A stretch of DNA of 64,000 nucleotides from Actinernus sp. WN-2022 (Eukaryota; Cnidaria; Anthozoa; Actiniaria; Actinernidae), in NCBI GenBank assembly GCA_030867875.1, contig JAOWCC010000577.1, forward strand, positions 89,261,740 to 89,325,739, in the 5' to 3' direction. Shown piece by piece: positions 38,414 to 51,500 of the stretch. A program made the translations under genes and the position numbers. Under the pieces are notes generated by a model, which saw nothing but the letters and a program-made list of their open reading frames with translations, made no database searches and was not told the origin of the DNA. Position 1 is the stretch's first letter. Each line of letters begins with the position of its first letter.

Positions 38414-38502
38414 GAGAAAGGAATGTTCTGCTCAAGTAAGCAGACGTTCGTGGGGATGGAAACGTTGAGTGACGACACTAAGGACGGCTGCACAGGAGGC
38501 TA
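38414..38502 (-). repeat. Right terminal inverted repeat (89 bp)
   Basis: Exact reverse complement of 28976-29064, ending in GGAGGCTA at the junction with the satellite. It lies about 87 bp upstream of the helicase start codon. Confidence 0.97.
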
Positions 38503-38511
38503 GGTAGCTTC
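38503..38511. repeat. Right target site duplication of the transposon
   Basis: GGTAGCTTC, identical to 28967-28975, directly after the right inverted repeat; the satellite monomer then continues as AGAACCATCAATGG. Confidence 0.92.
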
Positions 38512-41500
38512 AGAACCATCAATGGATTAAATTGGAGAAAGCATTGAAGTAAAAATCAACATAATTCAAAAATGGACAAATCTGGATTTTTTTAGCCAGA
38601 CCGGGTAGGCAAAAATCTTGGATTTCTGAGAAAAGCTAAAAACCACTCAATATGCTTCAAAATGATCTCAAACAATCTCTTGGTAGCTTCAGAACCATCA
38701 ATGGATTAAGTTGGATAAAGAATTGAAGTAAAAATCAACATAATTCAAAAATGGTCAAATCTGGATTTTTTTACCAGACCGGGTAGGGGAAAAATCTTAG
38801 ATTTCTGAGAAAAGCTAAAAACCACTCAATATGCTTCAAAATGATCTCAAACAATCTCCTAGTAGCTTCAGAACCATCAATGGATTAAGTTGGAGAAAGC
38901 ATTGAAGTAAAAATCAACATAATTCAAAAATGGTCAAATCTTGATTTTTTTAGCCAGACCGGGTAGGCAAAAATCTTGGATTTCTGAGAAAAGCTAAAAA
39001 CCACTCAATATGCTTCAAAATGATCTCAAACAATCTCCTGGTAGCTTCAGAACATCAATGGATTAAGTTGGAGAAAGGATTGAAGTAAAAATCAACATAA
39101 TTCAAAAATGGTCAAATCTTGATTTTTTTTGCCAGACCGGGTAGGCAAAATCTTAGATTTCTGAGAAAAGCTAAAAACCACTCAATATGCTTCAAAATGA
39201 TCTCAAACAATCTCTTGGTAGCTTCAGAACCATCAATGGATTAAGTTGGAGAAAGGATTGAAGTAAAAATCAACATAATTCAAAAATGGTCAAATCTTGC
39301 TTTTTTTACCAGACCGGGTAGGCGAAAAATCTTAGATTTCTGAGAAAAGCTAAAAACCACTCAATATGCTTCAAAATGATCTCAAACAATCTCCTGTTAG
39401 CTTCAGAACATCAATGGATTAAGTTGGATAAAGAATTGAAGTAAAAATCAACATAATTCAAAAATGGTCAAATCTGGATTTTTTTTTAGCCAGACCGGGT
39501 AGGCAAAAATCTTGGATTTCTGAGAAAAGCTAAAAACCACTCAATATGCTTCAAAATGATCTCAAACAATCTCCTGGTAGCTTCAGAACATCAATGGATT
39601 AAGTTGGATAAAGAATTGAAGTAAAAATCAACATAACTCAAAAATGGTCAAATCTGGATTTTGTTGGCAAAAATCTTGGATTTCTGAGAAAAGCTAAAAA
39701 CCACTCAATATGCTTCAAAATGATATCAAACAATCTCTTGGTAGCTTCAGAACCATCAATGGATTAAGTTGGAGAAAGGATTGAAGTAAAAATCAACATA
39801 ATTCAAAAATGGTCAAATCTGGATTTTTTTTTAGCCAGACCGGGTAGGCAAAAATCTTGGATTTCTGAGAAAAGCTAAAAACCACTCAATATGCTTCAAA
39901 ATGATCTCAAACAATCTCCTGGTAGCTTCAGAACATCAATGGATTAAGTTGGATAAAGAATTGAAGTAAAAATCAACATAATTCAAAAATGGTCAAATCT
40001 GGATTTTTTTTTAGCCAGACCGGGTAGGCAAAAATCTTGGATTTCTGAGAAAAGCTAAAAACCACTCAATATGCTTCAAAATGATCTCAAACAATCTCCT
40101 GGTAGCTTCAGAACATCAATGGATTAAGTTGGATAAAGAATTGAAGTAAAAATCAACATAATTCAAAAATGGTCAAATCTGGATTTTTTTTTAGCCAGAC
40201 CGGGTAGGCAAAAATCTTGGATTTCTGAGAAAAGCTAAAAACCACTCAATATGCTTCAAAATGATCTCAAACAATCTCCTGGTAGCTTCAGAACATCAAT
40301 GGATTAAGTTGGATAAAGAATTGAAGTAAAAATCAACATAACTCAAAAATGGTCAAATCTGGATTTTGTTGGCAAAAATCTTGGATTTCTGAGAAAAGCT
40401 AAAAACCACTCAATATGCTTCAAAATGATATCAAACAATCTCTTGGTAGCTTCAGAACCATCAATGGATTAAGTTGGAGAAAGGATTGAAGTAAAAATCA
40501 ACATAATTCAAAAATGGTCAAATCTTGATTTTTTTTGCCAGACCGGGTAGGCAAAAAATCTTAGATTTCTGAGAAAAGCTAAAAACCACTCAATATGCTT
40601 CAAAATGATCTCAAACAATCTCTTGGTAGCTTCAGAACCATCAATGGATTAAGTTGGAGAAAGGATTGAAGTAAAAATCAACATAATTCAAAAATGGTCA
40701 AATCTTGCTTTTTTTACCAGACCGGGTAGGCGAAAAATCTTAGATTTCTGAGAAAAGCTAAAAACCACTCAATATGCTTCAAAATGATCTCAAACAATCT
40801 CCTGGTAGCTTCAGAACATCAATGGATTAAGTTGGATAAAGAATTGAAGTAAAAATCAACATAATTCAAAAATGGTCAAATCTGGATTTTTTTTAGCCAG
40901 ACCGGGTAGGCAAAAATCTTGGATTTCTGAGAAAAGCTAAAAACCACTCAATATGCTTCAAAATGATCTCAAACAATCTCCTGCTAGCTTCAGAACATCA
41001 ATGGATTAAGTTGGATAAAGAATTGAAGTAAAAATCAACATAATTCAAAAATGGTCAAATCTGTTTTTTTTTTGGCAAAAATCTTGGATTTCTGAGAAAA
41101 GCTAAAAACCACTCAATATGCTTCAAAATGATCTCAAACAATCTCCTGGTAGCTTCATAACATCAATGGATTAAGTTGGATAAAGAATTGAAGTAAAAGT
41201 CAACATAATTCAAAAATGGTCAAAACTGGATTTTTTAGCCAGACCGGGTAGGCAAAAATCTTGGATTTCTGAGAAAAGCTAAAAACCACTCAATATGCTT
41301 CAAAATGATCTCAAACAATCTCCTGGTAGCTTCAGAACATCAATGGATTAAGTTGGATAAAGAATTGAAGTAAAAATCAACATAACTCAAAAATGGTCAA
41401 ATCTGGATTTTGTTGGCAAAAATCTTGGATTTCTGAGAAAAGCTAAAAACCACTCAATATGCTTCAAAATGATATCAAACAATCTCTTGGTAGCTTCAGA

Positions 41501-44500
41501 ACCATCAATGGATTAAGTTGGAGAAAGGATTGAAGTAAAAATCAACATAATTCAAAAATGGTCAAATCTTGATTTTTTTTGCCAGACCGGGTAGGCAAAA
41601 AATCTTAGATTTCTGAGAAAAGCTAAAAACCACTCAATATGCTTCAAAATGATCTCAAACAATCTCTTGGTAGCTTCAGAACCATCAATGGATTAAGTTG
41701 GAGAAAGGATTGAAGTAAAAATCAACATAATTCAAAAATGGTCAAATCTTGCTTTTTTTACCAGACCGGGTAGGCGAAAAATCTTAGATTTCTGAGAAAA
41801 GCTAAAAACCACTCAATATGCTTCAAAATGATCTCAAACAATCTCCTGGTAGCTTCAGAACATCAATGGATTAAGTTGGATAAAGAATTGAAGTAAAAAT
41901 CAACATAATTCAAAAATGGTCAAATCTGGATTTTTTTTAGCCAGACCGGGTAGGCAAAAATCTTGGATTTCTGAGAAAAGCTAAAAACCACTCAATATGC
42001 TTCAAAATGATCTCAAACAATCTCCTGCTAGCTTCAGAACATCAATGGATTAAGTTGGATAAAGAATTGAAGTAAAAATCAACATAATTCAAAAATGGTC
42101 AAATCTGTTTTTTTTTTGGCAAAAATCTTGGATTTCTGAGAAAAGCTAAAAACCACTCAATATGCTTCAAAATGATCTCAAACAATCTCCTGGTAGCTTC
42201 ATAACATCAATGGATTAAGTTGGATAAAGAATTGAAGTAAAAGTCAACATAATTCAAAAATGGTCAAAACTGGATTTTTTAGCCAGACCGGGTAGGCAAA
42301 AATCTTGGATTTCTGAGAAAAACTAAAAACCACTCAATATGCTTCAAAATGATCTCAAACAATCTCCTGGTAGCTTCAGAACATCAATGGATTAAGTTGG
42401 ATAAAGAATTGAAGTAAAAATCAACATAACTCAAAAATGGTCAAATCTTGATTTTGTTGGCAAAAATCTTGGATTTCTGAGAAAAGCTAAAAACCACTCA
42501 ATATGCTTCAAAATGATATCAAACGATCTCTTGGTAGCTTCAGAACCATCAATGGATTAAGTTGGAGAAAGGATTGAAGTAAAAATCAACATAATTCAAA
42601 AATGGTCAAATCTTGATTTTTTTTGCCAGACCGGGTAGGCAAAAAATCTTAGATTTCTGAGAAAAGCTAAAAACCACTCAATATGCTTCAAAATGATCTC
42701 AAACAATCTCTTGGTAGCTTCAGAACCATCAATGGATTAAGTTGGATAAAGAATTGAAGTAAAAATCAACATAATTCAAAAATGGTCAAATCTGGATTTT
42801 TTTACCAGACCGGGTAGGCGAAAAATCTTAGATTTCTGAGAAAAGCTAAAAACCACTCAATATGCTTCAAAATGATCTCAAACAATCTCCTGGTAGCTTC
42901 AGAACCATCAATGGATTAAGTTGGAGAAAGCATTGAAGTAAAAATCAACATAATTCAAAAATGGTCAAATCTTGATTTTTTTAGCCAGACCGGGTAGGCA
43001 AAAATCTTGGATTTCTGAGAAAAGCTAAAAACCACTCAATATGCTTCAAAATGATCTCAAACAATCTCCTGGTAGCTTCAGAACATCAATGGATTAAGTT
43101 GGATAAAGAATTGAAGTAAAAATCAACATAATTCAAAAATGGTCAAATCTTGATTTTTTTAGCCAGACCGGGTAGGCAAAAATCTTGGATTTCTGAGAAA
43201 AGCTAAAAACCACTCAATATGCTTCAAAATGATCTCAAACAATCTCCTGGTAGCTTCAGAACATCAATGGATTAAGTTGGATAAAGAATTGAAGTAAAAA
43301 TCAACATAACTCAAAAATGGTCAAATCTTGATTTTGTTGGCAAAAATCTTGGATTTCTGAGAAAAGCTAAAAACCACTCAATATGCTTCAAAATGATCTC
43401 AAACAATCTCCTGGTAGCTTCAGAACATCAATGGATTAAGTTGGAGAAAGGATTGAAGTAAAAATCAACATAATTCAAAAATGGTCAAATCTTGATTTTT
43501 TTTGCCAGACCGGGTAGGCAAAAATCTTAGATTTCTGAGAAAAGCTAAAAACCACTCAATATGCTTCAAAATGATCTCAAACAATCTCTTGGTAGCTTCA
43601 GAACCATCAATGGATTAAGTTGGAGAAAGGATTGAAGTAAAAATCAACATAATTCAAAAATGGTCAAATCTTGCTTTTTTTACCAGACCGGGTAGGCGAA
43701 AAATCTTAGATTTCTGAGAAAAGCTAAAAACCACTCAATATGCTTCAAAATGATCTCAAACAATCTCCTGTTAGCTTCAGAACATCAATGGATTAAGTTG
43801 GATAAAGAATTGAAGTAAAAATCAACATAATTCAAAAATGGTCAAATCTGGATTTTTTTTAGCCAGACCGGGTAGGCAAAAATCTTGGATTTCTGAGAAA
43901 AGCTAAAAACCACTCAATATGCTTCAAAATGATCTCAAACAATCTCCTGGTAGCTTCAGAACATCAATGGATTAAGTTGGATAAAGAATTGAAGTAAAAA
44001 TCAACATAACTCAAAAATGGTCAAATCTGGATTTTGTTGGCAAAAATCTTGGATTTCTGAGAAAAGCTAAAAACCACTCAATATGCTTCAAAATGATATC
44101 AAACAATCTCTTGGTAGCTTCAGAACCATCAATGGATTAAGTTGGAGAAAGGATTGAAGTAAAAATCAACATAATTCAAAAATGGTCAAATCTTGATTTT
44201 TTTTGCCAGACCGGGTAGGCAAAAAATCTTAGATTTCTGAGAAAAGCTAAAAACCACTCAATATGCTTCAAAATGATCTCAAACAATCTCTTGGTAGCTT
44301 CAGAACCATCAATGGATTAAGTTGGAGAAAGGATTGAAGTAAAAATCAACATAATTCAAAAATGGTCAAATCTTGCTTTTTTTACCAGACCGGGTAGGCG
44401 AAAAATCTTAGATTTCTGAGAAAAGCTAAAAACCACTCAATATGCTTCAAAATGATCTCAAACAATCTCCTGGTAGCTTCAGAACCATCAATGGATTAAG

Positions 44501-45118
44501 TTGGAGAAAGCATTGAAGTAAAAATCAACATAATTCAAAAATGGTCAAATCTTGATTTTTTTAGCCAGACCGGGTAGGCAAAAATCTTGGATTTCTGAGA
44601 AAAGCTAAAAACCACTCAATATGCTTCAAAATGATCTCAAACAATCTCCTGGTAGCTTCAGAACATCAATGGATTAAGTTGGATAAAGAATTGAAGTAAA
44701 AATCAACATAACTCAAAAATGGTCAAATCTTGATTTTGTTGGCAAAAATCTTAGATTTCTGAGAAAAGCTAAAAACCACTCAATATGCTTCAAAATGATC
44801 TCAAACAATCTCCTGGTAGCTTCAGAACCATCAATGGATTAAGTTGGAGAAAGCATTGAAGTAAAAATCAACATAATTCAAAAATGGTCAAATCTTGATT
44901 TTTTTAGCCAGACCGGGTAGGCAAAAATCTTGGATTTCTGAGAAAAGCTAAAAACCACTCAATATGCTTCAAAATGATCTCAAACAATCTCCTGGTAGCT
45001 TCAGAACATCAATGGATTAAGTTGGATAAAGAATTGAAGTAAAAATCAACATAACTCAAAAATGGTCAAATCTTGATTTTGTTGGCAAAAATCTTGGATT
45101 TCTGAGAAAAGCTAAAAA
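38503..45118. repeat. Subtype B satellite right of the insertion
   Basis: The first monomer carries the rare marks ATTAAATTGG and ATGGACAAAT, found elsewhere only at 61268-61320. A six-monomer block repeats with an offset of 1044 bp (CTGTTTTTTT marks at 41061 and 42105). From about 43.4 kb the sequence matches the last 2.4 kb of the window at an offset of 18175 bp. Confidence 0.7.
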
Positions 45119-48100
45119 CCCCTCAATATGCTTCAAAATGATATCAAACAATCTCTTGGTAGCTTCAGAACCATCAATGGATTAAGTTGGAGAAAGGATT
45201 GAAGTAAAAATCAACATAATTCAAAAATGGTCAAATCTTGATTTTTTTTGCCAGACCGGGTAGGCAAAAAATCTTAGATTTCTGAGAAAAGCTAAAAACC
45301 ACTCAATATGCTTCAAAATGATCTCAAACAATCTCCTGGTAGCTTCAGAACATCAATGGATTAAGTTGGATAAAGAATTGAAGTAAAAATCAACATAACT
45401 CAAAAATGGTCAAATCTTGATTTTGTTGGCAAAAATCTTAGATTTCTGAGAAAAGCTAAAAACCACTCAATATGCTTCAAAATGATCTCAAACAATCTCC
45501 TGGTAGCTTCAGAACCATCAATGGATTAAGTTGGAGAAAGCATTGAAGTAAAAATCAACATAATTCAAAAATGGTCAAATCTTGATTTTTTTAGCCAGAC
45601 CGGGTAGGCAAAAATCTTGGATTTCTGAGAAAAGCTAAAAACCACTCAATATGCTTCAAAATGATCTCAAACAATCTCCTGGTAGCTTCAGAACATCAAT
45701 GGATTAAGTTGGATAAAGAATTGAAGTAAAAATCAACATAACTCAAAAATGGTCAAATCTTGATTTTGTTGGCAAAAATCTTGGATTTCTGAGAAAAGCT
45801 AAAAACCACTCAATATGCTTCAAAATGATATCAAACAATCTCTTGGTAGCTTCAGAACCATCAATGGATTAAGTTGGAGAAAGGATTGAAGTAAAAATCA
45901 ACATAATTCAAAAATGGTCAAATCTTGATTTTTTTTGCCAGACCGGGTAGGCAAAAAATCTTAGATTTCTGAGAAAAGCTAAAAACCACTCAATATGCTT
46001 CAAAATGATCTCAAACAATCTCTTGGTAGCTTCAGAACCATCAATGGATTAAGTTGGATAAAGAATTGAAGTAAAAATCAACATAATTCAAAAATGGTCA
46101 AATCTGGATTTTTTTACCAGACCGGGTAGGCGAAAAATCTTAGATTTCTGAGAAAAGCTAACCACTCAATATGCTTCAAAATGATCTCAAACAATCTCCT
46201 GGTAGCTTCAGAACCATCAATGGATTAAGTTGGAGAAAGCATTGAAGTAAAAATCAACATAATTCAAAAATGGTCAAATCTTGATTTTTTTAGCCAGACC
46301 GGGTAGGTAAAAATCTTGGATTTCTGAGAAAAGCTAAAAACCACTCAATATGCTTCAAAATGATCTCAAACAATCTCCTGGTAGCTTCAGAACATCAATG
46401 GATTAAGTTGGATAAAGAATTGAAGTAAAAATCAACATAACTCAAAAATGGTCAAATCTTGATTTTGTTGGCAAAAATCTTAGATTTCTGAGAAAAGCTA
46501 AAAACCACTCAATATGCTTCAAAATGATCTCAAACAATCTCCTGGTAGCTTCAGAACATCAATGGATTAAGTTGGATAAAGAATTGAAGTAAAAATCAAC
46601 ATAATTCAAAAATGGTCAAATCTTGATTTTGTTGGCAAAAATCTTGGATTTCTGAGAAAAGCTAAAAACCACTCAATATGCTTCAAAATGATATCAAACA
46701 ATCTCTTGGTAGCTTCAGTACCATCAATGGATTAAGTTGGAGAAAGGATTGAAGTAAAAATCAACATAATTCAAAAATGGTCAAATCTTGATTTTGTTGG
46801 CAAAAATCTTGGATTTCTGAGAAAAGCTAAAAACCACTCAATATGCTTCAAAATGATATCAAACAATCTCTTGGTAGCTTCAGTACCATCAATGGATTAA
46901 GTTGGAGAAAGGATTGAAGTAAAAATCAACATAATTCAAAAATGGTCAAATCTCGATTTTTTTTGCCAGACCGGGTAGGCAAAAAATCTTAGATTTCTGA
47001 GAAAAGCTAAAAACCACTCAATATGCTTCAAAATGATCTCAAACAATCTCTTGGTAGCTTCAGAACCATCAATGGATTAAGTTGGAGAAAGGATTGAAGT
47101 AAAAATCAACATAATTCAAAAATGGTCAAATCTTGCTTTTTTTACCAGACCGGGTAGGCGAAAAATCTTAGATTTCTGAGAAAAGCTAAAAACCACTCAA
47201 TATGCTTCAAAATGATCTCAAACAATCTCCTGGTAGCTTCAGAACATCAATGGATTAAGTTGGATAAAGAATTGAAGTAAAAATCAACATAATTCAAAAA
47301 TGGTCAAATCTGGATTTTTTTTAGCCAGACCGGGTAGGCAAAAATCTTGGATTTCTGAGAAAAGCTAAAAACCACTCAATATGCTTCAAAATGATCTCAA
47401 ACAATCTCCTGGTAGCTTCAGAACATCAATGGATTAAGTTGGATAAAGAATTGAAGTAAAAATCAACATAACTCAAAAATGGTCAAATCTGGATTTTGTT
47501 GGCAAAAATCTTGGATTTCTGAGAAAAGCTAAAAACCACTCAATATGCTTCAAAATGATATCAAACAATCTCTTGGTAGCTTCAGAACCATCAATGGATT
47601 AAGTTGGAGAAAGGATTGAAGTAAAAATCAACATAATTCAAAAATGGTCAAATCTTGATTTTTTTTGCCAGACCGGGTAGGCAAAAAATCTTAGATTTCT
47701 GAGAAAAGCTAAAAACCACTCAATATGCTTCAAAATGATCTCAAACAATCTCTTGGTAGCTTCAGAACCATCAATGGATTAAGTTGGAGAAAGGATTGAA
47801 GTAAAAATCAACATAATTCAAAAATGGTCAAATCTTGCTTTTTTTACCAGACCGGGTAGGCGAAAAATCTTAGATTTCTGAGAAAAGCTAAAAACCACTC
47901 AATATGCTTCAAAATGATCTCAAACAATCTCCTGGTAGCTTCAGAACCATCAATGGATTAAGTTGGAGAAAGCATTGAAGTAAAAATCAACATAATTCAA
48001 AAATGGTCAAATCTTGATTTTTTTAGCCAGACCGGGTAGGCAAAAATCTTGGATTTCTGAGAAAAGCTAAAAACCACTCAATATGCTTCAAAATGATCTC

Positions 48101-48580
48101 AAACAATCTCCTGGTAGCTTCAGAACATCAATGGATTAAGTTGGATAAAGAATTGAAGTAAAAATCAACATAACTCAAAAATGGTCAAATCTTGATTTTG
48201 TTGGCAAAAATCTTAGATTTCTGAGAAAAGCTAAAAACCACTCAATATGCTTCAAAATGATCTCAAACAATCTCCTGGTAGCTTCAGAACCATCAATGGA
48301 TTAAGTTGGAGAAAGCATTGAAGTAAAAATCAACATAATTCAAAAATGGTCAAATCTTGATTTTTTTAGCCAGACCGGGTAGGCAAAAATCTTGGATTTC
48401 TGCGAAAAGCTAAAAACCACTCAATATGCTTCAAAATGATCTCAAACAATCTCCTGGTAGCTTCAGAACATCAATGGATTAAGTTGGATAAAGAATTGAA
48501 GTAAAAATCAACATAACTCAAAAATGGTCAAATCTTGATTTTGTTGGCAAAAATCTTGGATTTCTGAGAAAAGCTAAAAA
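45119..48580. repeat. Right higher-order unit 1 (3462 bp)
   Basis: Defined by the AAAACCCCTC variant at 45119 and its next occurrence at 48581. CTCGATTTT marks at 46952 and 50414 show the same 3462-bp spacing. Confidence 0.75.
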
Positions 48581-51500
48581 CCCCTCAATATGCTTCAAAA
48601 TGATATCAAACAATCTCTTGGTAGCTTCAGAACCATCAATGGATTAAGTTGGAGAAAGGATTGAAGTAAAAATCAACATAATTCAAAAATGGTCAAATCT
48701 TGATTTTTTTTGCCAGACCGGGTAGGCAAAAAATCTTAGATTTCTGAGAAAAGCTAAAAACCACTCAATATGCTTCAAAATGATCTCAAACAATCTCCTG
48801 GTAGCTTCAGAACATCAATGGATTAAGTTGGATAAAGAATTGAAGTAAAAATCAACATAACTCAAAAATGGTCAAATCTTGATTTTGTTGGCAAAAATCT
48901 TAGATTTCTGAGAAAAGCTAAAAACCACTCAATATGCTTCAAAATGATCTCAAACAATCTCCTGGTAGCTTCAGAACCATCAATGGATTAAGTTGGAGAA
49001 AGCATTGAAGTAAAAATCAACATAATTCAAAAATGGTCAAATCTTGATTTTTTTAGCCAGACCGGGTAGGCAAAAATCTTGGATTTCTGAGAAAAGCTAA
49101 AAACCACTCAATATGCTTCAAAATGATCTCAAACAATCTCCTGGTAGCTTCAGAACATCAATGGATTAAGTTGGATAAAGAATTGAAGTAAAAATCAACA
49201 TAACTCAAAAATGGTCAAATCTTGATTTTGTTGGCAAAAATCTTGGATTTCTGAGAAAAGCTAAAAACCACTCAATATGCTTCAAAATGATATCAAACAA
49301 TCTCTTGGTAGCTTCAGAACCATCAATGGATTAAGTTGGAGAAAGGATTGAAGTAAAAATCAACATAATTCAAAAATGGTCAAATCTTGATTTTTTTTGC
49401 CAGACCGGGTAGGCAAAAAATCTTAGATTTCTGAGAAAAGCTAAAAACCACTCAATATGCTTCAAAATGATCTCAAACAATCTCTTGGTAGCTTCAGAAC
49501 CATCAATGGATTAAGTTGGATAAAGAATTGAAGTAAAAATCAACATAATTCAAAAATGGTCAAATCTGGATTTTTTTACCAGACCGGGTAGGCGAAAAAT
49601 CTTAGATTTCTGAGAAAAGCTAACCACTCAATATGCTTCAAAATGATCTCAAACAATCTCCTGGTAGCTTCAGAACCATCAATGGATTAAGTTGGAGAAA
49701 GCATTGAAGTAAAAATCAACATAATTCAAAAATGGTCAAATCTTGATTTTTTTAGCCAGACCGGGTAGGTAAAAATCTTGGATTTCTGAGAAAAGCTAAA
49801 AACCACTCAATATGCTTCAAAATGATCTCAAACAATCTCCTGGTAGCTTCAGAACATCAATGGATTAAGTTGGATAAAGAATTGAAGTAAAAATCAACAT
49901 AACTCAAAAATGGTCAAATCTTGATTTTGTTGGCAAAAATCTTAGATTTCTGAGAAAAGCTAAAAACCACTCAATATGCTTCAAAATGATCTCAAACAAT
50001 CTCCTGGTAGCTTCAGAACATCAATGGATTAAGTTGGATAAAGAATTGAAGTAAAAATCAACATAATTCAAAAATGGTCAAATCTTGATTTTGTTGGCAA
50101 AAATCTTGGATTTCTGAGAAAAGCTAAAAACCACTCAATATGCTTCAAAATGATATCAAACAATCTCTTGGTAGCTTCAGTACCATCAATGGATTAAGTT
50201 GGAGAAAGGATTGAAGTAAAAATCAACATAATTCAAAAATGGTCAAATCTTGATTTTGTTGGCAAAAATCTTGGATTTCTGAGAAAAGCTAAAAACCACT
50301 CAATATGCTTCAAAATGATATCAAACAATCTCTTGGTAGCTTCAGTACCATCAATGGATTAAGTTGGAGAAAGGATTGAAGTAAAAATCAACATAATTCA
50401 AAAATGGTCAAATCTCGATTTTTTTTGCCAGACCGGGTAGGCAAAAAATCTTAGATTTCTGAGAAAAGCTAAAAACCACTCAATATGCTTCAAAATGATC
50501 TCAAACAATCTCTTGGTAGCTTCAGAACCATCAATGGATTAAGTTGGAGAAAGGATTGAAGTAAAAATCAACATAATTCAAAAATGGTCAAATCTTGCTT
50601 TTTTTACCAGACCGGGTAGGCGAAAAATCTTAGATTTCTGAGAAAAGCTAAAAACCACTCAATATGCTTCAAAATGATCTCAAACAATCTCCTGGTAGCT
50701 TCAGAACATCAATGGATTAAGTTGGATAAAGAATTGAAGTAAAAATCAACATAATTCAAAAATGGTCAAATCTGGATTTTTTTTTAGCCAGACCGGGTAG
50801 GCAAAAATCTTGGATTTCTGAGAAAAGCTAAAAACCACTCAATATGCTTCAAAATGATCTCAAACAATCTCCTGCTAGCTTCAGAACATCAATGGATTAA
50901 GTTGGATAAAGAATTGAAGTAAAAATCAACATAACTCAAAAATGGTCAAATCTTGATTTTGTTGGCAAAAATCTTAGATTTCTGAGAAAAGCTAAAAACC
51001 ACTCAATATGCTTCAAAATGATCTCAAACAATCTCCTGGTAGCTTCAGAACCATCAATGGATTAAGTTGGAGAAAGCATTGAAGTAAAAATCAACATAAT
51101 TCAAAAATGGTCAAATCTTGATTTTTTTAGCCAGACCGGGTAGGCAAAAATCTTGGATTTCTGAGAAAAGCTAAAAACCACTCAATATGCTTCAAAATGA
51201 TCTCAAACAATCTCCTGGTAGCTTCAGAACATCAATGGATTAAGTTGGATAAAGAATTGAAGTAAAAATCAACATAACTCAAAAATGGTCAAATCTTGAT
51301 TTTGTTGGCAAAAATCTTGGATTTCTGAGAAAAGCTAAAAACCACTCAATATGCTTCAAAATGATATCAAACAATCTCTTGGTAGCTTCAGAACCATCAA
51401 TGGATTAAGTTGGAGAAAGGATTGAAGTAAAAATCAACATAATTCAAAAATGGTCAAATCTTGATTTTTTTTGCCAGACCGGGTAGGCAAAAAATCTTAG

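Larger units (their letters stand above)
28976..38502. mobile_element. 9.5-kb TIR DNA transposon with DUF6589-like transposase and RecQ-like helicase
   Basis: Complete DNA transposon inserted in the satellite. It has 89-bp terminal inverted repeats identical at every position, a 9-bp target duplication on both sides and two spliced genes pointing inward from the ends: a DUF6589-like putative transposase (plus strand) and a RecQ-type helicase (minus strand). The pairing of a transposase with a superfamily 2 helicase resembles what I recall of the AcademH lineage of Academ elements in animals and fungi. However, I recall short target duplications for Academ, so the 9 bp here leaves the superfamily open. 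Perfect repeats and open frames indicate a recent insertion. Smaller repeats are nested in its introns and between the genes. Confidence 0.93.

Noticed and set aside
28976..38502. Retroviral, LTR or Maverick-type origin
   Set aside because: The ends are inverted, not direct; no reverse transcriptase, integrase, protease, capsid or protein-primed polymerase motifs are seen.
28967..38511. Assembly chimera joining unrelated sequence into a satellite
   Set aside because: Perfect inverted repeats, a matching 9-bp duplication and a paralogous empty site are all expected of a real transposition and not of a misassembly.
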